The notes under the pieces: generated by a model | Told to the model about the DNA's origin: nothing | Seen by the model: only the letters and a program-made list of their open reading frames with translations | Databases searched by the model: none | Made by a program: the position numbers and the translations under genes | Origin: Colwellia ponticola | Lineage (GTDB): Bacteria > Pseudomonadota > Gammaproteobacteria > Enterobacterales > Alteromonadaceae | Length of the DNA stretch: 58,642 bases | Assembly: GCF_005885605.1 (NCBI RefSeq) | Contig: NZ_SZVP01000019.1 | Location: 1-58,642 of the forward strand | Reading direction: 5' to 3' | Part shown: piece after piece, positions 9,471 to 18,020 of the stretch | Layout: every line of letters starts with the position of its first letter | How positions within the stretch are numbered: the stretch's first letter is position 1

Positions 9471-10880
9471 TTATGCTTTTGCCGTGAGCATTAAGGCTTC
9501 AATATCGGCAATAGTTTCTGGCGAGTTAACGGTTAAATTTTCAAAACCTGTTGCAGTTACGGCAATATTATCTTCAATACGTATACCAATACCGCGCCAT
9601 TTCTCTGCCACACTACTATCAGACAGAGGAATGTAAAGACCCGGCTCAATAGTCATCACCATGCCAGGTTCAAACGCTCGGCGCTGCTCTCTATCAGTAT
9701 TAATATGATAATCACCGACATCATGCACATCTAACCCTAACCAATGCCCAAGACCGTGAATAAAATAGTCTTTTATCTTTTTATCTTGAATTAGCTGAGT
9801 TACCTCGCCTTGAAGTATGCCTAAACCGACTAAGCCTTCTGTTAAAAAAGCATTAGTGAGTTCATTTAATTTAGCAAAACACATACCTGGTTTTATCGCA
9901 TTAATAGCAAGTTTTTTGGCATCTAGTACTAGTTGATAAAGCGCTTTTTGCTCGGCAGTAAAACGCCCATTTACCGGAAAAGTACGTGTAATATCAGCAG
10001 CATAACCAGCGAGTTCGGCTCCTGCATCAATCAGCAATAATTGGTTATTTTTTAACGTATCGCTATTAGCCGTATAATGCAAAATATTAGCGTTATCACC
10101 ACCAGCAACAATACAAGCATACGCAGGGTGCCTAGCGCCATTACGTGCAAATTCATGAAGAAGATCAGCTTCAACATGATATTCAAATTTACCTACATGA
10201 CATTGTTGCATGGCGCGTTGATGTGCTAAACCAGAGATATAGTTAGCTTGGCGTATTAACGCTAGCTCATTGTCTGTTTTAATTAAACGTAGCTCGGCAA
10301 CCAATGGGTCTGAATCAATTAAATGTTGTGGAGCTTTAATCCCTTGACGTACGCTACTTTGTACTTGCTTTAACCAAGTAAAAACTTGTGCGGCAAAGTC
10401 ATGATCACTAAAGCCAAATAGTACTTGGTCTTTATTATTAAGATAACTTGGCAGTAAGGTGGTTATGTCAGCAACGCTAAAGCTAGCATCAACGCCATAT
10501 TCTTGCACGGCTTTAACTTGCCCTATCCGTCGCCCTTGCCAAATCTCGTGCAATGGATCTTTGGGCAATGAAAATAAAATAGACTCGCTATTACCTTGTT
10601 CATTTTTAAGTAACACTAATAACGCATCTGGCTCGTTGAAACCCGTTAGATAATAGAAGTTTTTATGTTGACAAAAAGCATATTCAGTATCGTTACTGCG
10701 GGTTAATTCTTTGGCCGCTGGAAACAGTGCAATACTGTTATTTGGCATTTTAGCCACCAAAGCGTTGCGATGTTTACCAAAATCACTTAACGGTAATTGA
10801 CTTATAGTGGCTTGATTAGCAGGTACTTCATTTAACGATGATGCTTTTAAAGGTGTTTTGTTTAAAGGTATAGTGCTCAT
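9471..10880 (-). CDS. pepP: Xaa-Pro aminopeptidase (aminopeptidase P)
   Basis: Cytosolic dimetal peptidase that removes N-terminal residues preceding proline. It has 469 residues, slightly longer than the E. coli enzyme because of an N-terminal extension (residues 1-30). The metal ligands are visible in order: Asp in LLIDAGAEL, Asp in ADITRTFP, His in HGLGHWLGLDVHDVG, Glu in MTIEPGLYI and Glu in GIRIEDNI. The N-terminal domain contains FYYLTGFNEPDA, typical of the family. It lies between ygfB (127 bp upstream) and ubiH. Confidence 0.95.
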   Translation of the reverse strand: MSTIPLNKTPLKASSLNEVPANQATISQLPLSDFGKHRNALVAKMPNNSIALFPAAKELTRSNDTEYAFCQHKNFYYLTGFNEPDALLVLLKNEQGNSESILFSLPKDPLHEIWQGRRIGQVKAVQEYGVDASFSVADITTLLPSYLNNKDQVLFGFSDHDFAAQVFTWLKQVQSSVRQGIKAPQHLIDSDPLVAELRLIKTDNELALIRQANYISGLAHQRAMQQCHVGKFEYHVEADLLHEFARNGARHPAYACIVAGGDNANILHYTANSDTLKNNQLLLIDAGAELAGYAADITRTFPVNGRFTAEQKALYQLVLDAKKLAINAIKPGMCFAKLNELTNAFLTEGLVGLGILQGEVTQLIQDKKIKDYFIHGLGHWLGLDVHDVGDYHINTDREQRRAFEPGMVMTIEPGLYIPLSDSSVAEKWRGIGIRIEDNIAVTATGFENLTVNSPETIADIEALMLTAKA

Positions 10881-11007
10881 GAAATAATTGATACCTATTG
10901 GTTTTAATGATGACTTTACTTTAACTAACGTTAATTCAGTTTATTCACGAGCAGTAATCCCCCGAATAATAGTGCGAATTCTCTTAGCTGAAACCTTACC
11001 TAAAATA

Positions 11008-11610
11008 TTAGTGTATTACCTTTTTCTCTACCTCATTACTTCCACTGTTAGGCGGTGTTGCAAGTTCACTAAAGCACAATAGAGCAGAAATACGAACATA
11101 TTCACTAATTTCAAAATACGCTTGCTCAGTATCTTCATCTTCTTCCATTTCGTCAGACAAGTTAGCAATTTCACCAAAATCGGTCAGTACTTCTTTAATT
11201 TCATCAGAAACAACGGGGTTATCTTTATGTTGTAAACCAAAACCGAGATTAAAACCTTGTACCCACATACTTAAACCATGACCTCGTTCCGCAATAGTGT
11301 CATCGTCATCAGGTAATAACATACTGAAGCTATAATTATCATCAAGTATATTGGTCCATAATTGATGATACATTTGCTTAAGTGCTTTTTTCACCGCACT
11401 TGGAAAGCCATCACCTTCATTAAATAAATCGTGCAGCATAACGACATAGCCTTGATTTTCAAATTCAAAACCTGCACAAACTAAGCCTGTTAATACACCA
11501 TGAAGTTCACTGGCATGACATTCGACACTTTCGCTGGTTAAAATAGCTTGCATAGTAGCAAAGTCGATTAGGTTATGTTCGGCGGTTTGATTTGAGGTTG
11601 ATTCAGTCAT
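11008..11610 (-). CDS. ygfB: YgfB/YecA family (UPF0149) protein
   Basis: Small acidic protein of the UPF0149 family with 200 residues. The motif ECHASELHGVLTGLVCAGFEF near the N-terminus and MWVQGFNLGFGL in the middle are characteristic. Its biochemical role is not firmly established. It is the first gene of the leftward pepP-ubiH-ubiI operon and is divergent from zapA with about 200 bp between them. This arrangement is conserved in gammaproteobacteria and supports the assignment. Confidence 0.88.
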   Translation of the reverse strand: MTESTSNQTAEHNLIDFATMQAILTSESVECHASELHGVLTGLVCAGFEFENQGYVVMLHDLFNEGDGFPSAVKKALKQMYHQLWTNILDDNYSFSMLLPDDDDTIAERGHGLSMWVQGFNLGFGLQHKDNPVVSDEIKEVLTDFGEIANLSDEMEEDEDTEQAYFEISEYVRISALLCFSELATPPNSGSNEVEKKVIH

Positions 11611-11809
11611 GGGCTGCTTTCTATCTTTACTTTGAATTATGGGGGCTTATGGTATCACTGCCGAAAATAACAAAAAAGTAAAATTACAGAAAATGCCCAT
11701 AAACTGCGCTATTTACTTGCATAGGCGGCTAAGCATCGTTATCATTAAAGTAATAGGTTATTATATTTTTATCACCTATATTATTAATAATACTTGGAAT
11801 TTGGTGCAA

Positions 11810-12118
11810 ATGTCGCAACGAACCGTAGAAATCAACATTGTTGATCGCAAGCTAAAAGTTGCTTGCCCCATAGGGCAAGAAACTGCCTTATTATCTGCGG
11901 CGCAGGAACTGAGCGACCGTTTAACTAAGGCAGGTGCGCGTAAAGTCATTAGTACGCCTGAACAAACCTTATTAATGACTGCGTTAAACTTGGCTAATGA
12001 TTTATTGAAAACTCAACAACAATTAAAAGTCGAGCAACAAGGGAATCAACAAAAAATCACTTTGTTACAATCCACTATTGAACAAGCCCTTTCAGAGACA
12101 AAAAAAAAAATAGCGTAA
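11810..12118 (+). CDS. zapA: Cell division protein ZapA
   Basis: Small coiled-coil protein that bundles FtsZ filaments at the division ring. It has 102 residues. The N-terminus MSQRTVEINIVDRKLKVACP is the conserved globular head; the C-terminal half (about 60-102) is a coiled coil rich in Gln and Leu. The ATG at 11810 is chosen because the conserved domain begins there; an upstream in-frame start would add 57 residues unlike ZapA. It is divergent from ygfB and followed by 6S RNA, as in E. coli. The final codons contain an A9 run that could be slippery. Confidence 0.92.
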   Translation: MSQRTVEINIVDRKLKVACPIGQETALLSAAQELSDRLTKAGARKVISTPEQTLLMTALNLANDLLKTQQQLKVEQQGNQQKITLLQSTIEQALSETKKKIA

Positions 12119-12352
12119 GCTTAATTACTCCATATAGACACGCTAATGTTGTCAATAATACTATCGATAATATTTTCTAAACATCTCTTTAGATCCTTCC
12201 TGATGAAATTAGCGAACTAAAGCACACTAATTGACTTAGTTTTTCGTGTGCAAAAAAAACTATATAACGTTTAAAATCAAAACATAACGTGCAAATATCC
12301 ATCACTTAGTAAATTTTTTTCAAAAAAAGCTTAATTGCTGAGAATTTTTAGT

Positions 12353-12358
12353 TATACT
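12353..12358 (+). promoter_or_regulatory. Probable -10 element of the 6S RNA promoter
   Basis: TATACT, 7 bp before the predicted 5' end of 6S RNA. A loose -35 candidate TTAATT lies 16 bp upstream. The 245-bp gap between zapA and 6S RNA shows nothing else recognisable. Confidence 0.5.
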
Positions 12359-12364
12359 GATTTT

Positions 12365-12546
12365 GTCTTCTGGGATGTTTGTATGTGAACTGTGTCCCTG
12401 AGCCGATAAGTTTTACCTTAGGAAGTTGATTGTTAACTTTTGAGCATGCCCGGCTCGTATCGGGAAGCCTACGGTTGGTATGATATTTCCGCCCTGAACA
12501 CACGGTGTTCAGGACTCTGTGAGCTGCGGCATCTTGGAAGACATTC
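12365..12546 (+). ncRNA. ssrS: 6S RNA
   Basis: Regulatory RNA that mimics an open promoter and sequesters sigma-70 RNA polymerase in stationary phase. The closing stem pairs GTCTTCTGGGATG at the 5' end with CATCTTGGAAGAC at the 3' end. Conserved blocks match the E. coli molecule: CCCTGAGCCGATA, GAGCATGC, CGGTTGGT and the internal hairpin CCCTGAACACACGGTGTTCAGG split over the usual place, then GAGCTGCGGCATCT. The position after zapA is conserved. Ends are estimated from pairing to within a few nt. In many relatives fau (ygfA) follows; here it does not. Confidence 0.9.
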
Positions 12547-12689
12547 TTAATTATCCCCTACTGCAAATACCACTCATATTTACGCACCTCTCTAAGTAAG
12601 CACACGATATTCAAAACACAGTGAGCTGCGGCATCTTGGAAGACATTCTTAACTATCCCCTACTGCAAATACCACTCATATTTACGCAC
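12519..12689 (+). repeat. Duplicated 3' end of 6S RNA (69 bp, period 102)
   Basis: Positions 12519-12587 and 12621-12689 are identical except for one T/C difference. The copied unit starts at GTGAGCTGCGGC inside 6S RNA and continues 40 bp past its 3' end. The second copy therefore carries the 3' strand of the 6S closing stem without the rest. The duplication stops just before the convergent cupin gene. Confidence 0.9.
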
Positions 12690-12727
12690 ATCTGTGTCTT
12701 AACGTAAGCAAAACATTAATTATTTAC

Positions 12728-13420
12728 TTAACTAACCGCTCGAACGCGCTTTATTTGATTTTCTACATCGGCTAAATTGCCTATTTTAAGCCACACTTTA
12801 GCTCCCTCATCTTGTGCTGTTAGTGCTAGGGTGTCGCCTAACGGCAAACGCATCCAACTATGCTTTTGTAATAACTCGCCTTGTGTTTGTAACGATCCTT
12901 CTAGCACCAATACTTCTGCTCCTTCTGGTACAGTGAAACTAAGCTTGGCGTGAGCGGAAAAATCAACAATAGTGACTTTTTCATGACTATCTTGATGTAA
13001 TAACCTGCTAGAGACACCTGCATATTGAGTAGGCATAGCGGGTACTTTATTTATTTTTAAGCTTACATGGGTGCGATCTTCAGGTTGAAACTGCCAAAGC
13101 TTTACAAAAATGGTACAGCCTTGCTTAGCGCCTGGAGTATGACTAGATTGCGGAGGGTTTCTTACATACGAGCCTGCAGGATAATCACCGTGTTCATCTT
13201 GAAATACGCCATCAAGAACAATAAACTCTTCGCCGCCCGTATGAACATGAGATGAAAAATGACTACCTTGTGCATATCGAACGATGCTTGTTGCGCGTGC
13301 AACTTCGCCACCGACTCGATCTAATGCTCTTCTTTCAACACCGGGCATGGGTGATGCTATCCAATCCATTAAGGCACTATGCACAATAACTCGTTGACTA
13401 AAATCTGCTAAAATTTCCAT
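12728..13420 (-). CDS. ChrR-like cupin protein
   Basis: Protein of 230 residues with two cupin segments. The first (about 30-115) has the metal-site pattern HVHTGGEEFIVLDGVF followed by PAGSYVRNPPQSSHTP, which is the signature of the ChrR cupin domain found in zinc anti-sigma factors and in free-standing stress proteins. The second half (about 145-215) is a weaker cupin repeat. The N-terminal zinc-binding anti-sigma domain of true ChrR is missing, so it is not an anti-sigma factor by itself. It sits next to a GST gene on the same strand, 129 bp downstream, which suggests a role in handling peroxides or electrophiles. That role is inferred. Confidence 0.75.
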   Translation of the reverse strand: MEILADFSQRVIVHSALMDWIASPMPGVERRALDRVGGEVARATSIVRYAQGSHFSSHVHTGGEEFIVLDGVFQDEHGDYPAGSYVRNPPQSSHTPGAKQGCTIFVKLWQFQPEDRTHVSLKINKVPAMPTQYAGVSSRLLHQDSHEKVTIVDFSAHAKLSFTVPEGAEVLVLEGSLQTQGELLQKHSWMRLPLGDTLALTAQDEGAKVWLKIGNLADVENQIKRVRAVS

Positions 13421-13549
13421 GATTAAATCCTATTACCTATGAATACATAATATAGGCCTGCTAAATCGTCTAGAGAGCGACAAAAGTGTAACAGGCTCTA
13501 TCATTTTACTTAACCTTATCTCGGTTTAAGTAATAACTTAAGCCGTTGG

Positions 13550-14167
13550 TTATTGTAAGCTTGGGCGTGCAGCAACTTTTTCACGCCAGGCAATTAGCTC
13601 GGTGTATTCGTTGGGTATAGATACGTTAGCAAAATCAGCAAAACCAAGCCCAGCAAATAAGGTGATATCTGCTACTGAAAATGCATCGCCTGCTAAATAG
13701 GTATTCGTGGTTAAAATATCATTAAAGTATTTAAAACCTGCCTGTGCTTTTTCACCTTGTTTTATACCCCATTCTTTATTTTGATAAGTTTCAAGCTCAG
13801 CACCTAAACCTACCGTTGCATGATGAAAATAAGTGGCAACAGCATCAAGTACCATTGATTCAGCCCTGCGCTGCATCATACTAATAACGGCACGCTCTTT
13901 TGCAGAGGTTCCTGTCAATGAAATCCCCTCAAACGCGTGATCGATATATTCAATAATTGCAGAGCATTCCGCGATATAAGTTCCGTCGTCTAACTCCAAA
14001 ACGGGCACGCTAGCCGCAGGGTTTTTAGCCACAAAGGCATCACTTCTATGTTCTCCCTTCATCACATCAACGGCGACAAAGCTAACACTGTCCATGGCAT
14101 TTTTTTCAGCTAAAGCCATACGTACACGCAACGGATTAGGAAAACCTTCTACATCATAAATTTTCAT
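13550..14167 (-). CDS. Glutathione S-transferase family protein
   Basis: Cytosolic GST of 205 residues. The N-terminal thioredoxin-like domain (about 1-78) holds the cis-proline region ASVPVLELDDGTYIAE and the glutathione-binding ECSAIIEY motif. The all-helical C-terminal domain contains AGDAFSVADITLFAG, the conserved N-capping box. Lys/Ile rather than a clear Ser/Cys stands near the usual catalytic site (YDVEGFPNPLR), so the class is uncertain. Its promoter region (14168-14372) is shared with the divergent amine oxidase and carries two TetR-type operators, pointing to common control with the TetR gene at 15616. Confidence 0.88.
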   Translation of the reverse strand: MKIYDVEGFPNPLRVRMALAEKNAMDSVSFVAVDVMKGEHRSDAFVAKNPAASVPVLELDDGTYIAECSAIIEYIDHAFEGISLTGTSAKERAVISMMQRRAESMVLDAVATYFHHATVGLGAELETYQNKEWGIKQGEKAQAGFKYFNDILTTNTYLAGDAFSVADITLFAGLGFADFANVSIPNEYTELIAWREKVAARPSLQ

Positions 14168-14241
14168 TTTATCTCCAATTATTATTTATCTACGGTCATT
14201 TTTTATGATTATTTACCTAATATATTGTAAAAAACCACAAA

Positions 14242-14259
14242 CTACCTACTGATAGGTAG
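14242..14259. promoter_or_regulatory. TetR-type operator, copy 1
   Basis: CTACCTACTGATAGGTAG: 7-bp palindromic arms around a 4-bp centre. It sits in the GST/amine oxidase divergent region and matches copy 2 (14336-14353) in 17 of 18 positions. Confidence 0.65.
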
Positions 14260-14335
14260 CTTGATAGCATTTAGTCTTATTGTCAATATTTAGCTATAAA
14301 AAAATATTGCCTTCAGCTTGTTATCACTTTAAAAT

Positions 14336-14353
14336 CTACCTACTGATAGGTAC
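14336..14353. promoter_or_regulatory. TetR-type operator, copy 2
   Basis: CTACCTACTGATAGGTAC, 94 bp from copy 1 and ending 19 bp before the amine oxidase start, so a bound repressor would block that gene directly. The likely ligand-controlled repressor is the TetR protein encoded at 15616. Confidence 0.65.
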
Positions 14354-14372
14354 TAAGTTAACTAAAGTAATA

Positions 14373-15482
14373 ATGACAGAATTAACGAAGAATAAACCGA
14401 TAATTATTGTTGGTGGCGGTTTAGCGGGCTTATATACAGCACTTCAATTAGAGCAGCTAGCTATTCCCTATAGGCTTTTTGAGGCAAAAGATAAATTGGG
14501 TGGTCGTATTTACAGCGAGCCCCCCAGTGACGCCTCACTATGTCATGATCTGGGGCCAACGTGGATTTTCCCACATCACCATTTAATGCAAACTTTAGTC
14601 GCGCAGTTAGGCGAGCGTTTATTTCAGCAATATATTGCTGGTGCTATGATTTATCAGACAAATATAAATACCAAGCCGCAAATTATCGAACAGGGACAAG
14701 GGCCGTTATTACATCGTGTGGAAGGGGGCTTATATCAACTTATTTTGTCGTTACAAGCTAAGTTATCCCCAAGTAATTACCAACTTAATTGCCAAGTAGA
14801 CAGCTTAAAAAAGCGAGGTGATAACTGGCAGGTCGTTGTTAAAAATAACAAGGATGCTTCAATAGCGGTACACGAAACCGAGCATTTAATATTAGCGCTA
14901 CCACCCAGAATGATTCACCAATATTTAACCCCTCAAAACTGGGCGAGTGAAGCGTTAAACACAGTATTAGCCTCTGTACCCACTTGGATGGCAAGCCAAG
15001 CAAAATTTGTGGCTACCTACCATAAACCTTTCTGGCGAGAACAAGGTTTAGCTGGTCAAGCATTTAGTCGCTGTGGACCTATGATAGAAATTCATGATGC
15101 CTCAGCAAAAGAGCAACAGGGTTTTGCATTATTTGGCTTTATTGGGCTTTCCTCTCAAGCAATAAAAGACTTATCAGTTGAACAGGTTAAAGCGTTATGT
15201 ATTAAACAATTAAGCTTATTGTTTGGTAAGCAAGCAGAGAATTATCATTGCTGCTATTTAAAAAGTTGGGGCAATGATACTTATGTGGCAACAGCTAACG
15301 ATATAATAGAGCCACCAGCACATCCTTTTTTCGATATAAAAAGTTTCTTACCGGAACTCTCATCATTAAAGTTATATTTAGCTGGAAGTGAGTTTGCACA
15401 AGAAGATGCCGGTTACCTTGAAGGAGCGCTGCAAGCAGCTGATAGCGCTATTAGGTTACTAAAAAAGAATGTAATGACATAA
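14373..15482 (+). CDS. FAD-dependent amine oxidase family protein
   Basis: Flavoprotein of 369 residues with the N-terminal FAD motif IIIVGGGLAGLYTALQLEQL, then FEAKDKLGGRIYSE, which is typical of monoamine oxidase/protoporphyrinogen oxidase folds. The C-terminal FAD-binding signature LYLAGSEFAQEDAGYLEGAL is intact. The substrate is not evident. ATG 14373 is chosen because the FAD motif follows at once; an upstream TTG would extend across the operator. It is divergent from the GST gene and followed by its probable TetR regulator. Confidence 0.82.
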   Translation: MTELTKNKPIIIVGGGLAGLYTALQLEQLAIPYRLFEAKDKLGGRIYSEPPSDASLCHDLGPTWIFPHHHLMQTLVAQLGERLFQQYIAGAMIYQTNINTKPQIIEQGQGPLLHRVEGGLYQLILSLQAKLSPSNYQLNCQVDSLKKRGDNWQVVVKNNKDASIAVHETEHLILALPPRMIHQYLTPQNWASEALNTVLASVPTWMASQAKFVATYHKPFWREQGLAGQAFSRCGPMIEIHDASAKEQQGFALFGFIGLSSQAIKDLSVEQVKALCIKQLSLLFGKQAENYHCCYLKSWGNDTYVATANDIIEPPAHPFFDIKSFLPELSSLKLYLAGSEFAQEDAGYLEGALQAADSAIRLLKKNVMT

Positions 15483-15615
15483 CGCTTATAGTAAACCAAG
15501 CACTTTACTCAGTGTGATTAACTATTTGAATAAAATAACATAGTCATCGATAATAGAAAAAATTATTTAGCAACTCATTCCTCCTTCAAATAATCCTTAT
15601 TTATCAATAAAAATT

Positions 15616-16146
15616 ATGAATAAAAAATCTCAAATACTCAAATTAGCTGAGCAAAAAGTAAGAACTGGTGGCTATGATAATTTTAGCTTTAGAGAGCTTG
15701 CCGACGAAATCGGTATTAAAAGCTCTAGTGTTCATTATTATTTTCGTACCAAGGCTGATTTGGCGGCACAATTAGCGCACGAGTATACCGATGTGTTTTT
15801 AGCGTCATTACAAAATGAAAAAGAAAAGCAACCAAATAACAGCGCTATTGCTCTGTACATTACCGCTTTTAAAACAGCCTTAGAAAAAGATAACCAAATG
15901 TGTTTATGTGGCTTATTAGGTGCACAGTCTGATGCCCTACCAGAAAAAGTTAACGTAGAAATAAAACGTTTTTTTGAATTAAATATACAATGGCTACAGC
16001 AAACGTATATTGAAGAACAATCAATGCCGGTAGCAAGTGCCAAGGTTAAAGCAATGCAATTATTAGCTTCACTAGAAGGTATGATGATTTTAGCTAAGGT
16101 ATTAAATGATAAAACGGCTTTTGATACACTTAATCATTATCTTTAA
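15616..16146 (+). CDS. TetR/AcrR family transcriptional regulator
   Basis: Protein of 176 residues. The N-terminal helix-turn-helix (about 5-50) contains FSFRELADEIGIKSSSVHYYFRTKADL, cut here into the family pattern FSFRELADEIGIK then SSSVHYYF. The C-terminal ligand-binding domain is helical, with a CLCGLLGA segment that offers two cysteines as possible sensors. It lies 133 bp after the amine oxidase on the same strand. The two CTACCTA-N4-TAGGTA operators upstream of the amine oxidase and GST are the obvious targets; I see no copy before its own gene. Confidence 0.88.
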   Translation: MNKKSQILKLAEQKVRTGGYDNFSFRELADEIGIKSSSVHYYFRTKADLAAQLAHEYTDVFLASLQNEKEKQPNNSAIALYITAFKTALEKDNQMCLCGLLGAQSDALPEKVNVEIKRFFELNIQWLQQTYIEEQSMPVASAKVKAMQLLASLEGMMILAKVLNDKTAFDTLNHYL

Positions 16147-16244
16147 AAGCACTAGAGGTAAACGACGCTAGGTAAGTATCAGCTCATAAACAAGACTGTC
16201 TTCAACATACTAGCCAATAAATAACTCAATATTGTTTAAGTTAT

Positions 16245-16952
16245 TTATTGGCTATCGTTAATCACTTGTTCAATGGGCTGTTTATAATAGGTGGCGATGA
16301 GTAATAATCGCTGTAACTCTTTATTAATAGGTTGAATTTGCTTACGACATATTTTGCTAACCGCCTTAATAGTTACCCAGTAATTAGCTGCAGTGATCGC
16401 TTGTTGTTTACTTTCTATTTCTATTAAAGCAAATAAAGCACTCAGCTCATGTGTCGCTAGCGGTAATACGTTTTGATTAGTCGATAAATACACTTCAACC
16501 GGTGTTAGCCCTTGAGCATCACGCTGGCATAACGCCTTACACAATGTTTCATTACGTTCAAATAACATCATTGAACGTAAATAATTAAACGCAGGTACTA
16601 CCGGAGTTACCCCTAATTGCTCACCCGCTAATAAATAATGCAGCACGTTTCTTTGCTGTTGATTGGTTTTATTAAAATTCCCTTTCAACTGTAAAGCGGG
16701 GGTAAAAAAACTAAGTATATCAATGTCTTTAAAACGCGCAATAAGGGCAAGCGGTAAGCCTTTTTTCTCTATCAGTTTGGTCGCTATTTGTTGATAAAAA
16801 CCAAATTTAATTAAACTTTTTTGACCTTGAAGATAAATAAAGGCTAACTGTGAGATATTCTCAAGCTCGCTTGAACTAAGGTAATGTTCGGTCAAGCCAG
16901 AAAAATCATTTTTCGTTAACAAATCGATCAGTATTTGTATATGTTGCTTCAT
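16245..16952 (-). CDS. Uncharacterised protein, possibly ankyrin-like
   Basis: A 235-residue protein that I do not recognise. It is rich in Leu, Gln and short helices, has no signal peptide and no membrane segment. Two stretches (RNVLHYLLAGEQLG and RDAQGLTPVEVYLSTNQ) have the feel of ankyrin repeats, but the spacing is not regular enough to be sure. It is divergent from murI and convergent with the TetR gene. The ATG at 16952 follows an AAGGAAAAAA ribosome site. It looks like a real gene from its codon use and lack of competing frames. Confidence 0.6.
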   Translation of the reverse strand: MKQHIQILIDLLTKNDFSGLTEHYLSSSELENISQLAFIYLQGQKSLIKFGFYQQIATKLIEKKGLPLALIARFKDIDILSFFTPALQLKGNFNKTNQQQRNVLHYLLAGEQLGVTPVVPAFNYLRSMMLFERNETLCKALCQRDAQGLTPVEVYLSTNQNVLPLATHELSALFALIEIESKQQAITAANYWVTIKAVSKICRKQIQPINKELQRLLLIATYYKQPIEQVINDSQ

Positions 16953-17036
16953 TTTTTTCCTTATTTTTGTTTACTTATATCCAGTTAAAACCATACAATT
17001 TAGCTTATTGCTTATAACTAAGAAAGATCCCACGCT

Positions 17037-17849
17037 ATTAACATCCTCAGTCAACATAAAAACTCACAGGCTATTGGCGTATTTGACTCAGGTGTCGGTG
17101 GTCTTTCTATTGCCAAGTGTATAGCCCAGCAATTACCTCATGAAAGTATCATTTATATCGCCGATAGTCTCTATGCGCCTTATGGTGAAAAGTCAGTCGA
17201 CTTTATTGTTGAACGCGTAAACATCATGGCACAGCAGCTTATTGCCAAAGGCGTTAAAGCTATCGTAATTGCCTGTAATACAGCAACAGTTAATGCTATT
17301 GAACAGCTTAGATTACAAGTGAACATTCCTATTATTGGTGTTGAGCCTGCCATAAAACCAGCGGCAAAACTAAGTATTAGTAAAAAAATAGCCATATTAA
17401 CAACACAGGCGACCAGTGAAAACCATCGCTTTAAGGCTTTAATAGATTTACACCACAATGGCGCACAAGTGTTCATTCAGCCCTGCCCAGGATTAGTCGA
17501 GTTTATTGAGCAAGGACAACAACATAGTGTTGCCTGTAATAGCTTGTTAAAACGCTATATCGATCCCTTAATTGATAAAGGTATTGATACCTTAGTACTC
17601 GGCTGTACTCATTACCCTTTTGTTCAACAACAAATAAGCCTACTTGCCGGTCCGCAAGTAACTATTATTGAAACAGCGGCGCCAGTAACCTTGCAATTAA
17701 GTAAAATATTGTCTGAAAAAAAACTCAATGCTATGTCCTCACAACAAGGTCAGTATCAATTTTTTAGCTCACTTAAGAGTAAAGACCAAGAGCGTTTATT
17801 TACTGAGTTATGGCAAGCACCACTTACGTTACATACGTTAAACGGATAA
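17037..17849 (+). CDS. murI: Glutamate racemase, apparently with a non-canonical start codon
   Basis: Converts L- to D-glutamate for peptidoglycan. The conserved sequence starts at AIGVFDSGVGGLSIAKCIA (Asp near the N-terminus), continues YGEKSVDFIVERV, and contains the two catalytic cysteines in VIACNTATVNAI and LGCTHYPF. The frame is open from 17022 but has no ATG, GTG or TTG before the conserved region; the first ATG (17226) would remove about 63 essential residues including DSGVGG. The best start is ATT at 17037, about 10 nt after AAGAAAG, giving 270 residues; ATC at 17043 is possible. The gene is otherwise intact. A sequencing error at the start is the main alternative. Confidence 0.85.
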   Translation: MNILSQHKNSQAIGVFDSGVGGLSIAKCIAQQLPHESIIYIADSLYAPYGEKSVDFIVERVNIMAQQLIAKGVKAIVIACNTATVNAIEQLRLQVNIPIIGVEPAIKPAAKLSISKKIAILTTQATSENHRFKALIDLHHNGAQVFIQPCPGLVEFIEQGQQHSVACNSLLKRYIDPLIDKGIDTLVLGCTHYPFVQQQISLLAGPQVTIIETAAPVTLQLSKILSEKKLNAMSSQQGQYQFFSSLKSKDQERLFTELWQAPLTLHTLNG

Positions 17850-17920
17850 GCCTTAATTGTTCACCTAATGAGTTCAGTTAATTTTTATCGGTAGTGTCGC
17901 TTCAAAAAACAAAAAATAAC

Positions 17921-17944
17921 AGACGTTTAGCCGTCTAGGCGTAA
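17921..17944. promoter_or_regulatory. MetJ operator (tandem met boxes) upstream of metK
   Basis: AGACGTTT, AGCCGTCT and AGGCGTAA stand in tandem. The MetJ consensus is repeated AGACGTCT; the first two units match 7 of 8 and the third 5 of 8. It lies 77 bp before metK, where MetJ repression by S-adenosylmethionine is expected. Confidence 0.75.
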
Positions 17945-18020
17945 AAAAGCTAGATAGTTGTTTTCAACCTGTGTAGAATCTCCACATTATTATTTATAAC
18001 TCAAATTTTTCTGAGGACTT

